In this document: positions 1 through 7,995 of the stretch, piece after piece | Layout of the letters: each line of letters opens with the position of its first letter | Numbering within the stretch: the stretch's first letter is position 1 | Assembly (NCBI GenBank): GCA_905181965.1 | Contig: CAJIZY010000009.1 | Coordinates: 186,001 to 250,000 of the forward strand | DNA from: Akkermansiaceae bacterium | GTDB lineage: Bacteria; Verrucomicrobiota; Verrucomicrobiia; Verrucomicrobiales; Akkermansiaceae | Length of the DNA stretch: 64,000 nt | Direction of reading: 5' to 3' | Translations under genes and position numbers: made by a program | The notes under the pieces: generated by a model | The model's database searches: none | What the model was told of the DNA's origin: nothing | The model's input: only the letters and a program-made list of their open reading frames with translations

Positions 1-138
1 ATTCACTTCGATAATATCTTCTCCTTTCACGATACCACTACCCACTAGCATGTCCTTGGAGACCTCGAACTTGTCCATCGGGAAAGGGTGTCCGTTGGGC
101 AATTCGAGGAAAAATTCAGAAGAGTAAAAGCAGCGCAT
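1..138 (-). CDS. Histone deacetylase family protein, N-terminal 46 residues (cut by window edge)
   Basis: The reverse strand opens with ATG at 138 and stays open to base 1. The 46 visible residues begin MRCFYSSEFFLELPNGHPFP and continue with MDKFEVSKDML. The pattern of short beta strand, LPxGHPFPMDKF and helix is the typical N-terminus of bacterial class II histone deacetylase-like / acetoin-utilisation (AcuC-type) zinc amidohydrolases. Members of that family deacetylate acetyl-lysine, acetylpolyamines or small amides. The zinc-binding DxH...D motif would lie beyond the window, so activity cannot be judged. The gene diverges from the secreted protein at 241. The family call is from pattern recognition of a short stretch. 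Confidence 0.72.
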   Translation of the reverse strand, partial: MRCFYSSEFFLELPNGHPFPMDKFEVSKDMLVGSGIVKGEDIIEVN

Positions 139-240
139 TTCGTTCTGGGGCTACTTTCACGCGACTAAGCCCCGCCTGCAAGCACAGACCACGATTGACT
201 CATCACTGAAAATATATGGAAATCCGCCAGCTCTCCCAAG

Positions 241-1041
241 GTGACGATCAAATTATTCATTACTTCAAGTTTATTGGCTTTTCCGCTCTTAGGGCAGAAC
301 GGACCAAAGATCACAGTGGTGCCTGCGCCAAAAAACCCCTTCAAACTCCAAAAAACTACCTCATACCCTTGGAGAAAATCGATTACGGCGACCGTATTTT
401 GGATCGGGGAAAAGCCGACGCAAAATAACCCGACCCCCAACAACAAGTCCTCATGGGATGTCAAATGGCAGAAAAACTATGGAGGTTTTGACAACCCTGA
501 CCCAAAGGCCCGTCTCGGATACCTTCCCCGCGGCTTAAATCCGGGGCAAAACCCTTTTTACGTCGCCCTCCCTTACAACGACTGCCTGAACCATCGCAGA
601 CACAAGCCGGAAGCTGCACGCGTGATCCCTTGGTGGAATCGGATCAATCGTAAACCTGGAGAATCCGCCTGCAAAGGCCGTTGGGTTCAAATTTATTGCG
701 CCAAAACCCGAAGAGTCTGTTACGCGCAGTGGGAAGATTGCGGCCCCTTCACCACTGACGATTGGCAATATGTTTTCGGTAACAAACGCCCCAAAAACAG
801 AAACAACCAAGGTGCAGGAATCGACCTATCCCCCGCTGTTAGAGACTACCTTGGCATAGGGAATAAGGCCATCGTACACTGGCGCTTCATCGAATATACC
901 AGAATTCCAAAAACTGGCCCTTGGACGAGGTATGGGAAAAACAATCCCTTCGTCAATCCTGCGGTCGACGATTCTCTCAAAGAGAGAGATCGTTACATGA
1001 AATATCTCCTGCAAAGATCGAAGAGGACGCCCAATAATTAG
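241..1041 (+). CDS. Secreted protein with a putative RlpA-like double-psi beta-barrel
   Basis: A GTG start gives a 266-residue protein with a cleavable signal (KLFITSSLLAFPLLGQN). The middle part is rich in Trp, Pro and Asn. Around residues 160-205 it has a Cys-containing block (GRWVQIYC, CYAQWEDCGPF) followed by GAGIDLSPAVRDYLGI. The order D-x-GPF ... IDLSxAxxxxLG resembles the double-psi beta-barrel of RlpA and expansin-like wall proteins. RlpA of some bacteria is a lytic transglycosylase acting on denuded glycans, but whether this protein has that activity is unknown. The four closely spaced Cys suggest disulfides in the periplasm. No close named family is recognised, so the fold is an inference. 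No clear ribosome binding site precedes the GTG. Confidence 0.6.
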   Translation: MTIKLFITSSLLAFPLLGQNGPKITVVPAPKNPFKLQKTTSYPWRKSITATVFWIGEKPTQNNPTPNNKSSWDVKWQKNYGGFDNPDPKARLGYLPRGLNPGQNPFYVALPYNDCLNHRRHKPEAARVIPWWNRINRKPGESACKGRWVQIYCAKTRRVCYAQWEDCGPFTTDDWQYVFGNKRPKNRNNQGAGIDLSPAVRDYLGIGNKAIVHWRFIEYTRIPKTGPWTRYGKNNPFVNPAVDDSLKERDRYMKYLLQRSKRTPNN

Positions 1042-1131
1042 CGCTAGAAAATCTCCTTCCTAAGCCTCACCAGAATCGCTCGACCAATACCTAGCCTGCC
1101 CCTGAGCTAACTAAACCACACGAACTCCCCT

Positions 1132-1161
1132 TTGACATTTCCAAATACAGGCCACTATAAA
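1132..1161 (+). promoter_or_regulatory. Sigma-70-type promoter for the DUF6268-like gene
   Basis: TTGACA at 1132-1137 and TATAAA at 1156-1161 are separated by 18 bases, close to consensus. Transcription would start about 7 bases downstream, at or just after the GTG used as start codon at 1165. The mRNA would therefore be leaderless or nearly so. The TTG of the -35 box is also an in-frame start codon, which could mislead a gene caller into choosing 1132. Confidence 0.6.
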
Positions 1162-1164
1162 CAC

Positions 1165-2049
1165 GTGAAAGTTCAAGTTTCCTCTATCCTTCTGGCCTCC
1201 ACCCTTTTTACAAACGCCAGAATTGACCCTGAGCCAGAAAATCGCTCACCGATGACGGCAATGCCCGGACGTTTCGGAGTCCTTTTCGGAGGGGCTTCAG
1301 AGAAAAGCGGAACCAGCAACTTCAACTGGGAGCAACTCACCCTTCAAGGTGGATTCGGTTTAAGAAAAGAGCTTAACGACGAGCTCAAACTCTTTTACGG
1401 AATAAACTACCGCTTTACTCGTATCGATGAAGGCGGTTTCTCCTCCGGAGCAGATTTATCTCATTTGCACGACCTCATCGTCCCCTTCTCGTTCATCTAC
1501 GATTCCTCAAACTCTCCTTGGTCTTTCTTTGCCCAGATCTCCGGTCAGCTCGCAACCGATTTTAGTGCTATCACCAGCGATGATTTCGATTACTCGGCCC
1601 GCCTTGGCGCACAATACAAATTCTCCAACACCTTTTCGCTTAACTTCGGAGCCGCACGAGTGCGGAATTTTGGCGACGCCATGGTTCTTCCAGCTCTTGG
1701 TTGCACGTGGCAACCCGCCAAAGACTGGTCCTTTACCCTTCTCGGCCCCCGAATCACGCTTTCCCACCAAATCAGCGATCAGCTTATCATTCGCGGTGGC
1801 GGATTCCCAACCGGGGGGCTCTGGAATATCGAGGATGATACTGGAAACTCAGTTGATTACGGATTCGCCAGCTACAATGCCGGGGTTGGCATCGATTTTA
1901 AATTAAGGCGCGGAATTTGGCTCACCGCTTGGGCTGGAGCAAACTTCGCTAACCAATTACGCGCCGAGAAAAACGGTGATACCCTTTTCGAAGAGGATCT
2001 TGATAAGGGCCTCTTCAGCTACCTAGGCATCAACCTTTACGAGTGGTAA
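1165..2049 (+). CDS. Outer-membrane beta-barrel protein, DUF6268-like
   Basis: The protein has 294 residues from the GTG at 1165, which directly starts a signal peptide (VKVQVSSILLASTLFTNA). The reading frame extends upstream to a TTG at 1132, but that TTG lies in a -35 box. The mature part shows alternating hydrophobic/polar strands with aromatic girdles (LKLFYGINYRF, WSFFAQISGQL, FSLNFGAARV, GIWLTAWAGANFA) and ends in LGINLYEW with a C-terminal aromatic residue, as expected for an outer-membrane barrel. The conserved order fits the DUF6268 outer-membrane barrel family. Its role is unknown, with passive transport or a structural role possible. It is followed by a hairpin terminator. Confidence 0.65.
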   Translation: MKVQVSSILLASTLFTNARIDPEPENRSPMTAMPGRFGVLFGGASEKSGTSNFNWEQLTLQGGFGLRKELNDELKLFYGINYRFTRIDEGGFSSGADLSHLHDLIVPFSFIYDSSNSPWSFFAQISGQLATDFSAITSDDFDYSARLGAQYKFSNTFSLNFGAARVRNFGDAMVLPALGCTWQPAKDWSFTLLGPRITLSHQISDQLIIRGGGFPTGGLWNIEDDTGNSVDYGFASYNAGVGIDFKLRRGIWLTAWAGANFANQLRAEKNGDTLFEEDLDKGLFSYLGINLYEW

Positions 2050-2069
2050 GCACCTCCCTCTAAAATAAG

Positions 2070-2099
2070 AAAAGGACGGCTCCAAAGAACCGCCCTTTT
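2070..2099 (+). terminator. Rho-independent terminator
   Basis: An imperfect hairpin (AAAAGGACGGCTC, loop, GAACCGCCCTTTT) starts about 20 bases after the stop of the barrel gene and ends in a T-run. Confidence 0.65.
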
Positions 2100-2260
2100 C
2101 ACACACACAATCGACAATGAGAGCAGAGCAACAAACAGAACCCTGCCCTATCTCAACTCCCATGCAGCTCGCATGCCAGTTCTTCTTTAATTATAAACCT
2201 GCTGGTAATGAATTTCATTCCGGCTCACAACTCCACCAGTTCATGACGCTTTCCCTCAAA

Positions 2261-3171
2261 ATGAAGACCATTTTTATTGCTCTTACCCTAATCGTCCCGG
2301 CTTACGCTCAAGGGCCGGGGGTTTCCATTTTCGAACAATCTCGTAATGGGATACGCGCCGAAGAAACAAGAATTAGAAAACAAGCTGAGAAACTCTTCCA
2401 AGACGGAAAATTGCTTGGCCTTGAGGCTATTGGGGAACTCATCAAGTCTCCTGCCCCAATTAAGCTGGAGCTTCCTGTTGCCCACAATAATACACTCACG
2501 CCCACTCAGGTTGCCGAGCGCGCTAAGGCGAGCGGATACCGAGTTGGCTGGGCTTACCTTTGCAACAACTGCGACAATTGGCATATCAATCTCGCAGGAG
2601 GATATGCCCTTACCGACGATGGAGTTCTAGGCACCTGCTCTCACGTCATTAATATGGATAATAAAAAAATGCGTAAAGGAGGACTCATCGCGGTTGACCA
2701 TTCAGGAAAGGAGGAGCCATTGCGCTATTGGTGGTCGGCATTTTAAAAATCGATGGCGCCCTCATCAAGATCGACACCAAAACGACCCATCTTCCACTCA
2801 ACGACCAGATTGCCCCTGGAGATTCTGCCTTTTGCCTGAGTCGCCCACTCAAACAGGGACAATACTTTTCTCAAGGCATGGTGAACCGTTTTTACTGGAA
2901 CAATGACAAGCGTGGAGACGATCCAAATTCTATTAAAGCTCTTGGTGCACTGAAACTCAATGTCAGCAGCCGCTGGGCCCCTGGATCCAGCGGTTCCGCC
3001 GTCCTAGACGCTTTTGGTAATGCTATCGGCCACGTCGCTACCATCAGCACGATGGACAATGGAGGCTCCCGCAAGGATAACGAAAAAGGAAATATTCTCA
3101 TCACTCTGCATTCCGCCACTCCAGCACGCGCCATGATGGCTCTTGCCCGGCTTTCTGAAGACCAAGACTAA
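2261..3171 (+). CDS. Secreted trypsin-like serine protease, split by a -1 frameshift
   Basis: The gene starts at ATG 2261 with a signal peptide (MKTIFIALTLIVPAYAQG). The first frame carries the catalytic His in LGTCSHVI, then ends at 2746. The second frame, open from before 2728 to 3171, carries the Asp in KIDGALIKID and the Ser in WAPGSSGSAVLDAFG. Adding one base near the AAA at 2707-2709 joins them into one 303-residue protein with His, Asp and Ser in chymotrypsin-fold order. The N-terminal helix (about residues 25-60) precedes a CNNC pair. It is probably a periplasmic or secreted endopeptidase. The stop lies 9 bases before pdxA, so co-transcription is likely. The frameshift may be a sequencing error. 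Confidence 0.75.
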
Positions 3172-3180
3172 AAGGCGCAC

Positions 3181-4107
3181 ATGCCAACCCCACTTGTCAT
3201 CACCCAAGGCGATCCGGCTGGAATTGGTCCAGAATTGGTGCTTAAACTACTCGCTAACCCACCCTGCCCAAATCTCAGAGTCATCGGTTGTGGCAATCAC
3301 CTGTCGCAAATCGCCTCCCAACTGCAGCTTCCCTTTGCAGACGATCATCTGATTGATCTACCCCTTCCCGAATCCATCAAAATCGGTGAAATCTCACCTG
3401 TGGCCGGAGAACATTCCTTCGCCTGCCTCGAGGCTGCCGTCGAAGGAGCTATGGACGGGGCTTTTAGCGGAGTCATCACCAACCCAATTCACAAGGAAGC
3501 ATGGTATCGCGCAGGGAAATTTTATCCCGGCCACACCGAATACCTCGTCGAAAAAACCTCTTCACCTGACCACGCTATGATGCTCACCTCAGATGAAATC
3601 ACGTGTTCTCTTGTCACCACCCATGTCTCTCTTGCCAGCGTTCCGGAACTTCTTGAGGAAAAGCGGATGCTTGAAGTTATCACTCTCACTCATAAGGCAA
3701 TAAGTACGATTAAGGGACAGCCTGCGCGCCTCGCCATGCCAGGACTAAACCCCCATGCCGGAGAGGGAGGACTTTTTGGCAGCGAGGAAATTGAACTCAT
3801 CATTCCTGTTCTTGAGAAAGCTCGCTCAAGGGGCATCAATATTATCGGCCCACTCTCGCCCGACACCGCCTTTCTTCCGGCCATCAGACAAAACATTGAC
3901 GCCTATATTTGCCTCTATCACGACCAAGGCCTCATCCCACTCAAAACCCTTGCTTTTGACCTAGGCGTGAATGTCACCCTGGGCCTCCCAATCGTCCGTA
4001 CCTCTGTCGATCACGGCACCGCTTTTGATATTGCTGGAAAAGGAATCGCCTCTGTCAGCTCGCTTATTGAAGCTACAAAGCTCGCCCAAAAACTTACCGC
4101 GTCATAA
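3181..4107 (+). CDS. pdxA: 4-hydroxythreonine-4-phosphate dehydrogenase
   Basis: A 308-residue cytosolic enzyme of vitamin B6 (pyridoxal phosphate) synthesis. It oxidises 4-phosphohydroxy-L-threonine with NAD(P)+, and the product feeds PdxJ. Family signatures are visible: VITQGDPAGIGPELVLK at the N-terminus, ITNPIHKEAWYRAG, PGHTEYL with a metal-binding His, AMPGLNPHAGEGGLFG, and CLYHDQGLIPLKTLAF followed by GLPIVRTSVDHGTAFDIAG. These carry the three metal-ligand histidines. Length and motif order are normal. The ATG at 3181 follows the protease stop after 9 bases. Confidence 0.95.
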   Translation: MPTPLVITQGDPAGIGPELVLKLLANPPCPNLRVIGCGNHLSQIASQLQLPFADDHLIDLPLPESIKIGEISPVAGEHSFACLEAAVEGAMDGAFSGVITNPIHKEAWYRAGKFYPGHTEYLVEKTSSPDHAMMLTSDEITCSLVTTHVSLASVPELLEEKRMLEVITLTHKAISTIKGQPARLAMPGLNPHAGEGGLFGSEEIELIIPVLEKARSRGINIIGPLSPDTAFLPAIRQNIDAYICLYHDQGLIPLKTLAFDLGVNVTLGLPIVRTSVDHGTAFDIAGKGIASVSSLIEATKLAQKLTAS

Positions 4108-4277
4108 CGTCGTGACAATGTGACCCCGACTGCGTCATTTTGTGATAAATAGTTGTTTCGAGAACAACGACTGAAAAAATCCCCCCCCGTAGTTAAGGGA
4201 TTCGAACTGATTTTAAAGGATTTGGTCTAAGTCCTGCCAGAAAAGATAGATGTAACCAAACACTCAAGACCAAACTA
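4108..4277. other. Intergenic leader upstream of the hsp20 pair
   Basis: A 170-base non-coding stretch. It holds a small hairpin (AGTTGTT/AACAAC, 4151-4168) that could end pdxA transcription, although no T-run follows, and a run of eight C at about 4184-4191. I see no CIRCE element (TTAGCACTC-N9-GAGTGCTAA) and no convincing heat-shock sigma promoter. Confidence 0.4.
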
Positions 4278-4667
4278 ATGAATCTGACCCATTATAATCC
4301 AAATCGCTTCTTCGGAAATATCGATGATTTCCTCAATCAAACTCTCCGCAGTTTCAGCCCATCACCCATTACCCCCGCCCCTGGAGCTTACCGCTACGAG
4401 GAAAAGGATTCCTATCGGCTTCGGCTAAATCTCCCTGGCTTTGCTCGTGAAGAAATCGCCATCTCTCTTGAAAATCAGATGCTGACCATCATCGCAAAAA
4501 GTGAGCGTGAAGATGCTTTTTTCTCCAGCTTCGAGCGCTCATACAACCTACCCAAAAATATCAACCCAAACGGTATCAACGCCAAACTTGAAAATGGCGT
4601 TCTCGATCTCGGTTTTAAAAAACTCACCACACAAGAACCAAGCGTTCGTAAAATCAAAATTTGCTAA
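4278..4667 (+). CDS. Small heat shock protein (Hsp20/alpha-crystallin)
   Basis: A 129-residue ATP-independent holdase. The alpha-crystallin domain spans about residues 38-128: YRLRLNLPGFAREEIAISLE is followed by the family's L-x-I element and, near the end, LENGVLDLGFKK, equivalent to the conserved A-x-x-x-n-G-V-L motif. The short N-terminal arm (NPNRFFGNIDDFLNQTLRSF) is typical of bacterial class A members. A second hsp20 follows after 25 bases and a terminator lies behind both, so the two form an operon. Confidence 0.9.
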   Translation: MNLTHYNPNRFFGNIDDFLNQTLRSFSPSPITPAPGAYRYEEKDSYRLRLNLPGFAREEIAISLENQMLTIIAKSEREDAFFSSFERSYNLPKNINPNGINAKLENGVLDLGFKKLTTQEPSVRKIKIC

Positions 4668-4692
4668 TTTGAAAAATTAAAAGAATAAGATC

Positions 4693-5028
4693 ATGAATAT
4701 AAAAATCCCAACCGAACGACCACATTTCAAAACTCGCGCCCACAAAGAGGGCTTCGACCTCGACATTTCCCTCCCCGGCGTCAAAAAAAAGGACCTTGAG
4801 GTGAATCTTGCCAGGCGGCTCCTTACGATCAACGGAAATCGCAGGGAGCTTGAAGGCAACTTTGAAAGACGTGAGCAGGAAGCTCTCCGCTTCGAGCTCA
4901 AAGTCGAAATCCATGAAGACGTCGATGACGAAAAGATCCAAGTCACCCATCGCGATGGCATCCTCACTCTCTCACTCCAAAAGCGACAAGAGCTCGCTCC
5001 ACGGAAAATCGACATCTTAGCCAACTAA
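4693..5028 (+). CDS. Second small heat shock protein (Hsp20)
   Basis: An 111-residue Hsp20 with a shorter N-terminal arm than its upstream neighbour. The alpha-crystallin domain starts almost at once (FDLDISLPGVKKKDLEVNLA) and carries LLTINGNR and the conserved HRDGILTLSLQK element near the C-terminus. The tandem arrangement of two diverged paralogs suggests hetero-oligomers, as known for paired bacterial Hsp20 proteins, but that is inference. Confidence 0.9.
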   Translation: MNIKIPTERPHFKTRAHKEGFDLDISLPGVKKKDLEVNLARRLLTINGNRRELEGNFERREQEALRFELKVEIHEDVDDEKIQVTHRDGILTLSLQKRQELAPRKIDILAN

Positions 5029-5056
5029 ATTCCTTAAGAGCATATTAAAAGTAATA

Positions 5057-5083
5057 GAGCCCCCGAAGGGAGGCTCCATCTTT
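5057..5083 (+). terminator. Terminator of the hsp20 operon
   Basis: GAGCCCCC-GAAG-GGAGGCTC forms a stable stem 28 bases after the second hsp20 stop, followed by CATCTTTC. The T-run is weak. Confidence 0.6.
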
Positions 5084-5174
5084 CATCTCGCAGCTAGAGA
5101 TTCCTACTGTCCCCCTATTTGCAAGCCGATTTTTGATTCTGCATTTGTCCATTCGCTCATTCCCAGCCCCATTC

Positions 5175-5947
5175 ATGCGCTTCGTCTCATGGAACGTCAA
5201 CGGGATCAGAGCCGCCATAAAAAGAACTTTACCGACTTCGTCCTTGAGCACGCTCCAGACATCCTTTGCCTGCAGGAAACCAAAGCCCGCTCCGAACAAG
5301 TCGAACTCCCACTGGATTTAGCTGGCTACAAAACCTACTGGAACTCCGCTGAAAAACCCGGCTACTCTGGCACCGCTATCTTCACCAAAACCGAACCACT
5401 CTCAGTTCGCCTCGGTATCGGCTCGGAAAAAAGCGCCGAGGGCGACAAGGAAGGTCGCGTCATCACCCTAGAATATTCCAGCTTTTTCCTCGTCACCGTT
5501 TACACTCCAAACGCAAAGAACGAACTTGCTCGCCTCCCTTACCGGATGGAGTGGGATATCGCCTTCCGCGAATACCTTCAGGGTCTCGAAGCCGAAGGAA
5601 AACCCGTCATAGCCTGCGGAGATCTAAACGTTGCGCACCAAGAAATCGATCTTGCCCGCCCCAAAACTAATCGTAAAAGCGCTGGATTTTCCGACGAAGA
5701 ACGGGCCGGTTTCACAGAACTGGTCAATGCTGGTTTCATTGACAGCTTCCGCTACTTCCACCCAGATCAAACCGACACCTACTCTTGGTGGAGCTACCGT
5801 GGAGGTGCGCGTGCCAACAACGTCGGGTGGCGTATCGACTACTGGATCACATCTCAGTCCCTCGCCCCTAAACTCAAATCCGCCTCAATCAACGATGACG
5901 TTCTCGGCTCAGACCACTGCCCCGTAACTCTTAGCATAGAGATCTAA
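5175..5947 (+). CDS. xthA: Exodeoxyribonuclease III, with a one-base frameshift
   Basis: An AP endonuclease and 3'-5' exonuclease of base excision repair. The true start is ATG 5175 (MRFVSWNVNGIRAA), which lies in a different frame from the body. Adding one A to the run AAAAA at 5219-5223 gives MRFVSWNVNGIRAAIKKNFT and joins the body, for a normal 257-residue enzyme. Conserved elements follow in order: ILCLQETKA (metal-binding Glu), GYSGTAIFTK, GDLNVAHQEIDLARP (catalytic Asp/Asn), DTYSWWSYRGGAR, WRIDYW, and LGSDHCPVTL (catalytic Asp-His). All catalytic residues are intact, so the break is more likely a sequence error than a dead gene. A caller would otherwise start at the internal ATG 5189 and lose the N-terminal metal-site Asn. 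Confidence 0.88.
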
Positions 5948-6074
5948 TCTGCTCTCCGTAACCACAACGCTAAATCAGACGCTAACCATATCCGCCACTC
6001 CATGTGTCCTAGTGAAAAAGCTCAGCTCTACCTTCCCAAGGAATACAAACCACACCGAAAAGCGGAGCTTTTCC

Positions 6075-6803
6075 CTACCTCATTTTCGCTAGAAACTCGA
6101 CGTTACCATCTGTCCCAGTGATCGACGAAGTGATAACCCCGCACCATTCTCGGCCTAGCTCTTCGATAATGAAAGTTCGGATCTTATCAACAGATTTTTG
6201 ATGGAGTTCCGGCTCTCTTACGATCCCACCTTTCCCCACTTCTTCTCTTGAAAGTTCAAACTGAGGTTTGATGAGAGGAATAATAAAACCACCTTCTTCA
6301 AGAATGGAAAAGGCGGCGGGCAACACCTTTGTGAGGGAAATGAACGACAAATCCATCACGACTAAATTCACCTTCTCCCCAATGTCTTCGACCTTGAGAT
6401 TACGGGCGTTGAAACGCTCCTTTGAAAAAACACGTTCATCACTTCGCAACTTCCATACCAATTGGTTGGTCCCCACATCAATCGCATGAACACGCGCTGC
6501 ACCTTTTTGGAGCAGGCAATCGGTAAAACCTCCCGTAGAGGCTCCTAGATCGGCACAGACCCAACCCGTAGGATCGATCCCAAATTCGCACAAGGCCCCT
6601 TCGATTTTGAAGCCCCCGCGACCGACATACCTTGGTTTTTCCTTAACCGACAAATCCGCATCTTCAGCAAGCTTTGTACTTGGTTTAGCGACACGCTCGG
6701 TTCCAGTCATGACTTCGCCGGCCATAATCAACCGTTTCGCCTGCTCACGGGAATCACACAGTCCCCGCGATACCAAAAGCGCATCTACCCTTTGCTTAGC
6801 CAT
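6075..6803 (-). CDS. tlyA: TlyA family rRNA methyltransferase / hemolysin A
   Basis: A 242-residue protein. The N-terminal S4 RNA-binding domain (about residues 1-65: QRVDALLVSRGLCDSREQAK) is followed by GRGGFKIEGAL and an FtsJ-like Rossmann methyltransferase domain. SAM-binding motif I is ADLGASTGGFTDCLLQ, and the catalytic lysine/aspartate pattern appears as VVMDLSFISL and LIKPQFE. Family members 2'-O-methylate cytidines in 16S and/or 23S rRNA. The ATG overlaps the last base of the upstream LOG gene's TGA (TGATG), indicating translational coupling. Confidence 0.92.
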   Translation of the reverse strand: MAKQRVDALLVSRGLCDSREQAKRLIMAGEVMTGTERVAKPSTKLAEDADLSVKEKPRYVGRGGFKIEGALCEFGIDPTGWVCADLGASTGGFTDCLLQKGAARVHAIDVGTNQLVWKLRSDERVFSKERFNARNLKVEDIGEKVNLVVMDLSFISLTKVLPAAFSILEEGGFIIPLIKPQFELSREEVGKGGIVREPELHQKSVDKIRTFIIEELGREWCGVITSSITGTDGNVEFLAKMR

Positions 6804-7915
6804 CAGTTTTCTACTTCGGCTTCATTGAGAGCATTAATAAATTCCCGCAGAAGCCCAAAATCGCGACGGCGATGGCGCAGGATAATTCTTGGCAAGTCGG
6901 CCAACTCAGATTCGCTCTGTTCCTCCTTTAAGGCAGATCCCTGCTCGATCTTGCCTGACTTAACTATTAGCGAAAACCGTTGATTCAGATCTTCCAAAGC
7001 GGCCTCCGATAGCGCGGTTTGCAAACGCACGACCAGACGGTCACCGACATATCGGTAGGAATGAAAGTTGGTATAGAATCCAGTAATCTCACGAATTGCT
7101 TCCTCAACATCATCCGTGACTTTAAAAAGTGAGAAATCAGATTCAGAAATTAAACCCAATCTCAAAAGGTGCTCTTCCACAAATTGCTTCCATGCCTTCC
7201 AATAGGTCCCGCCAGGAGCATCAAGACAAACAATGGGGTAAAGCTTCGCCTTACCAGTTTGAATCAAGGTTAAGGCTTCTAGGACCTCATCCTGAGTTCC
7301 GAGTCCGCCCGGCATCCCAACTCCGGCATCTGCTTCCTTCACGAAGGCCAACTTTCGGGTAAAAAAGTAATTATAGTCGATAAGCTTTGGATCTCCATAA
7401 ATGAACTCGTTTGCAGAAGCTTCAAAAGGAAGCGAGATATTGAGCCCAAAGCTATGCTCGGCAGTCGCCCCTTCATTACCGGCCGCCATAATTCCCGGCC
7501 CCGCGCCAGTAATTGTCATAAAACCTTCCTCAACCATCCGACGAGAAAACTCAACCGCGGTTTGATATTCCCTCTCCTCTGGCTTTGTCCGGGCCGAGCC
7601 AAAGAGTGCAACCTTACGATTCCCCCGGAAAGGGCCGAAGATTTCACTCGATTTCTTCATTTCCTTAAGAGCGCGGTTCGCCAATTTAAAGTCAGCCTGA
7701 TTAGAAGTGCCCCGAGCCATTCCTACGGCCGTGGAAATCATCTCGGCCAGCAAGCAAAAGTCATCTACTCCCTCCACTGATTTGGCAAGATCCAGAATCC
7801 GTGAATCGAGTTCTTTACTCCCAGTGGAATCAATAAAATTACAAGCTTGGTCGGGAACCATCCCGGCAGTGAGGTCGCGATACAGCGGCGGCTGCCTGCT
7901 ACGCTTTTTGGACAT
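6803..7915 (-). CDS. LOG family protein (TIGR00730 / cytokinin riboside phosphorylase-like)
   Basis: A 370-residue Rossmann-fold protein. Family signatures are VALFGSARTKPEE, TGAGPGIMAAGNEGA, and GMPGGLGTQDEVLEALTLIQ, the PGGxGTxxE motif that binds the nucleotide phosphate. LOG proteins hydrolyse nucleoside 5'-monophosphates to the base and ribose 5-phosphate. This one is longer than the roughly 190-residue minimal type: about 95 extra residues precede the domain, and an 80-residue tail has Arg/Lys-rich helices. It lies upstream of and overlaps tlyA. It diverges from the DAHP synthase gene. Confidence 0.88.
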   Translation of the reverse strand: MSKKRSRQPPLYRDLTAGMVPDQACNFIDSTGSKELDSRILDLAKSVEGVDDFCLLAEMISTAVGMARGTSNQADFKLANRALKEMKKSSEIFGPFRGNRKVALFGSARTKPEEREYQTAVEFSRRMVEEGFMTITGAGPGIMAAGNEGATAEHSFGLNISLPFEASANEFIYGDPKLIDYNYFFTRKLAFVKEADAGVGMPGGLGTQDEVLEALTLIQTGKAKLYPIVCLDAPGGTYWKAWKQFVEEHLLRLGLISESDFSLFKVTDDVEEAIREITGFYTNFHSYRYVGDRLVVRLQTALSEAALEDLNQRFSLIVKSGKIEQGSALKEEQSESELADLPRIILRHRRRDFGLLREFINALNEAEVEN

Positions 7916-7995
7916 AATGATTAATCTGGACCGAATCGCTCAATCTGACAAACCTCCACTCTTGAATTTTTCAAAAAACCTTAAACACTCCGCCC

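Noticed and set aside
1132-1164. TTG start for the beta-barrel gene
   Set aside because: The TTG belongs to the -35 box of a good promoter; the GTG at 1165 starts a clean signal peptide.
4108-4277. CIRCE or heat-shock promoter for hsp20
   Set aside because: No TTAGCACTC-N9-GAGTGCTAA element or RpoH boxes could be found.
5189-5947. Exonuclease III starting at ATG 5189
   Set aside because: That start loses the conserved SWNVNGIRA strand, which sits in another frame at 5175; a one-base indel explains it.
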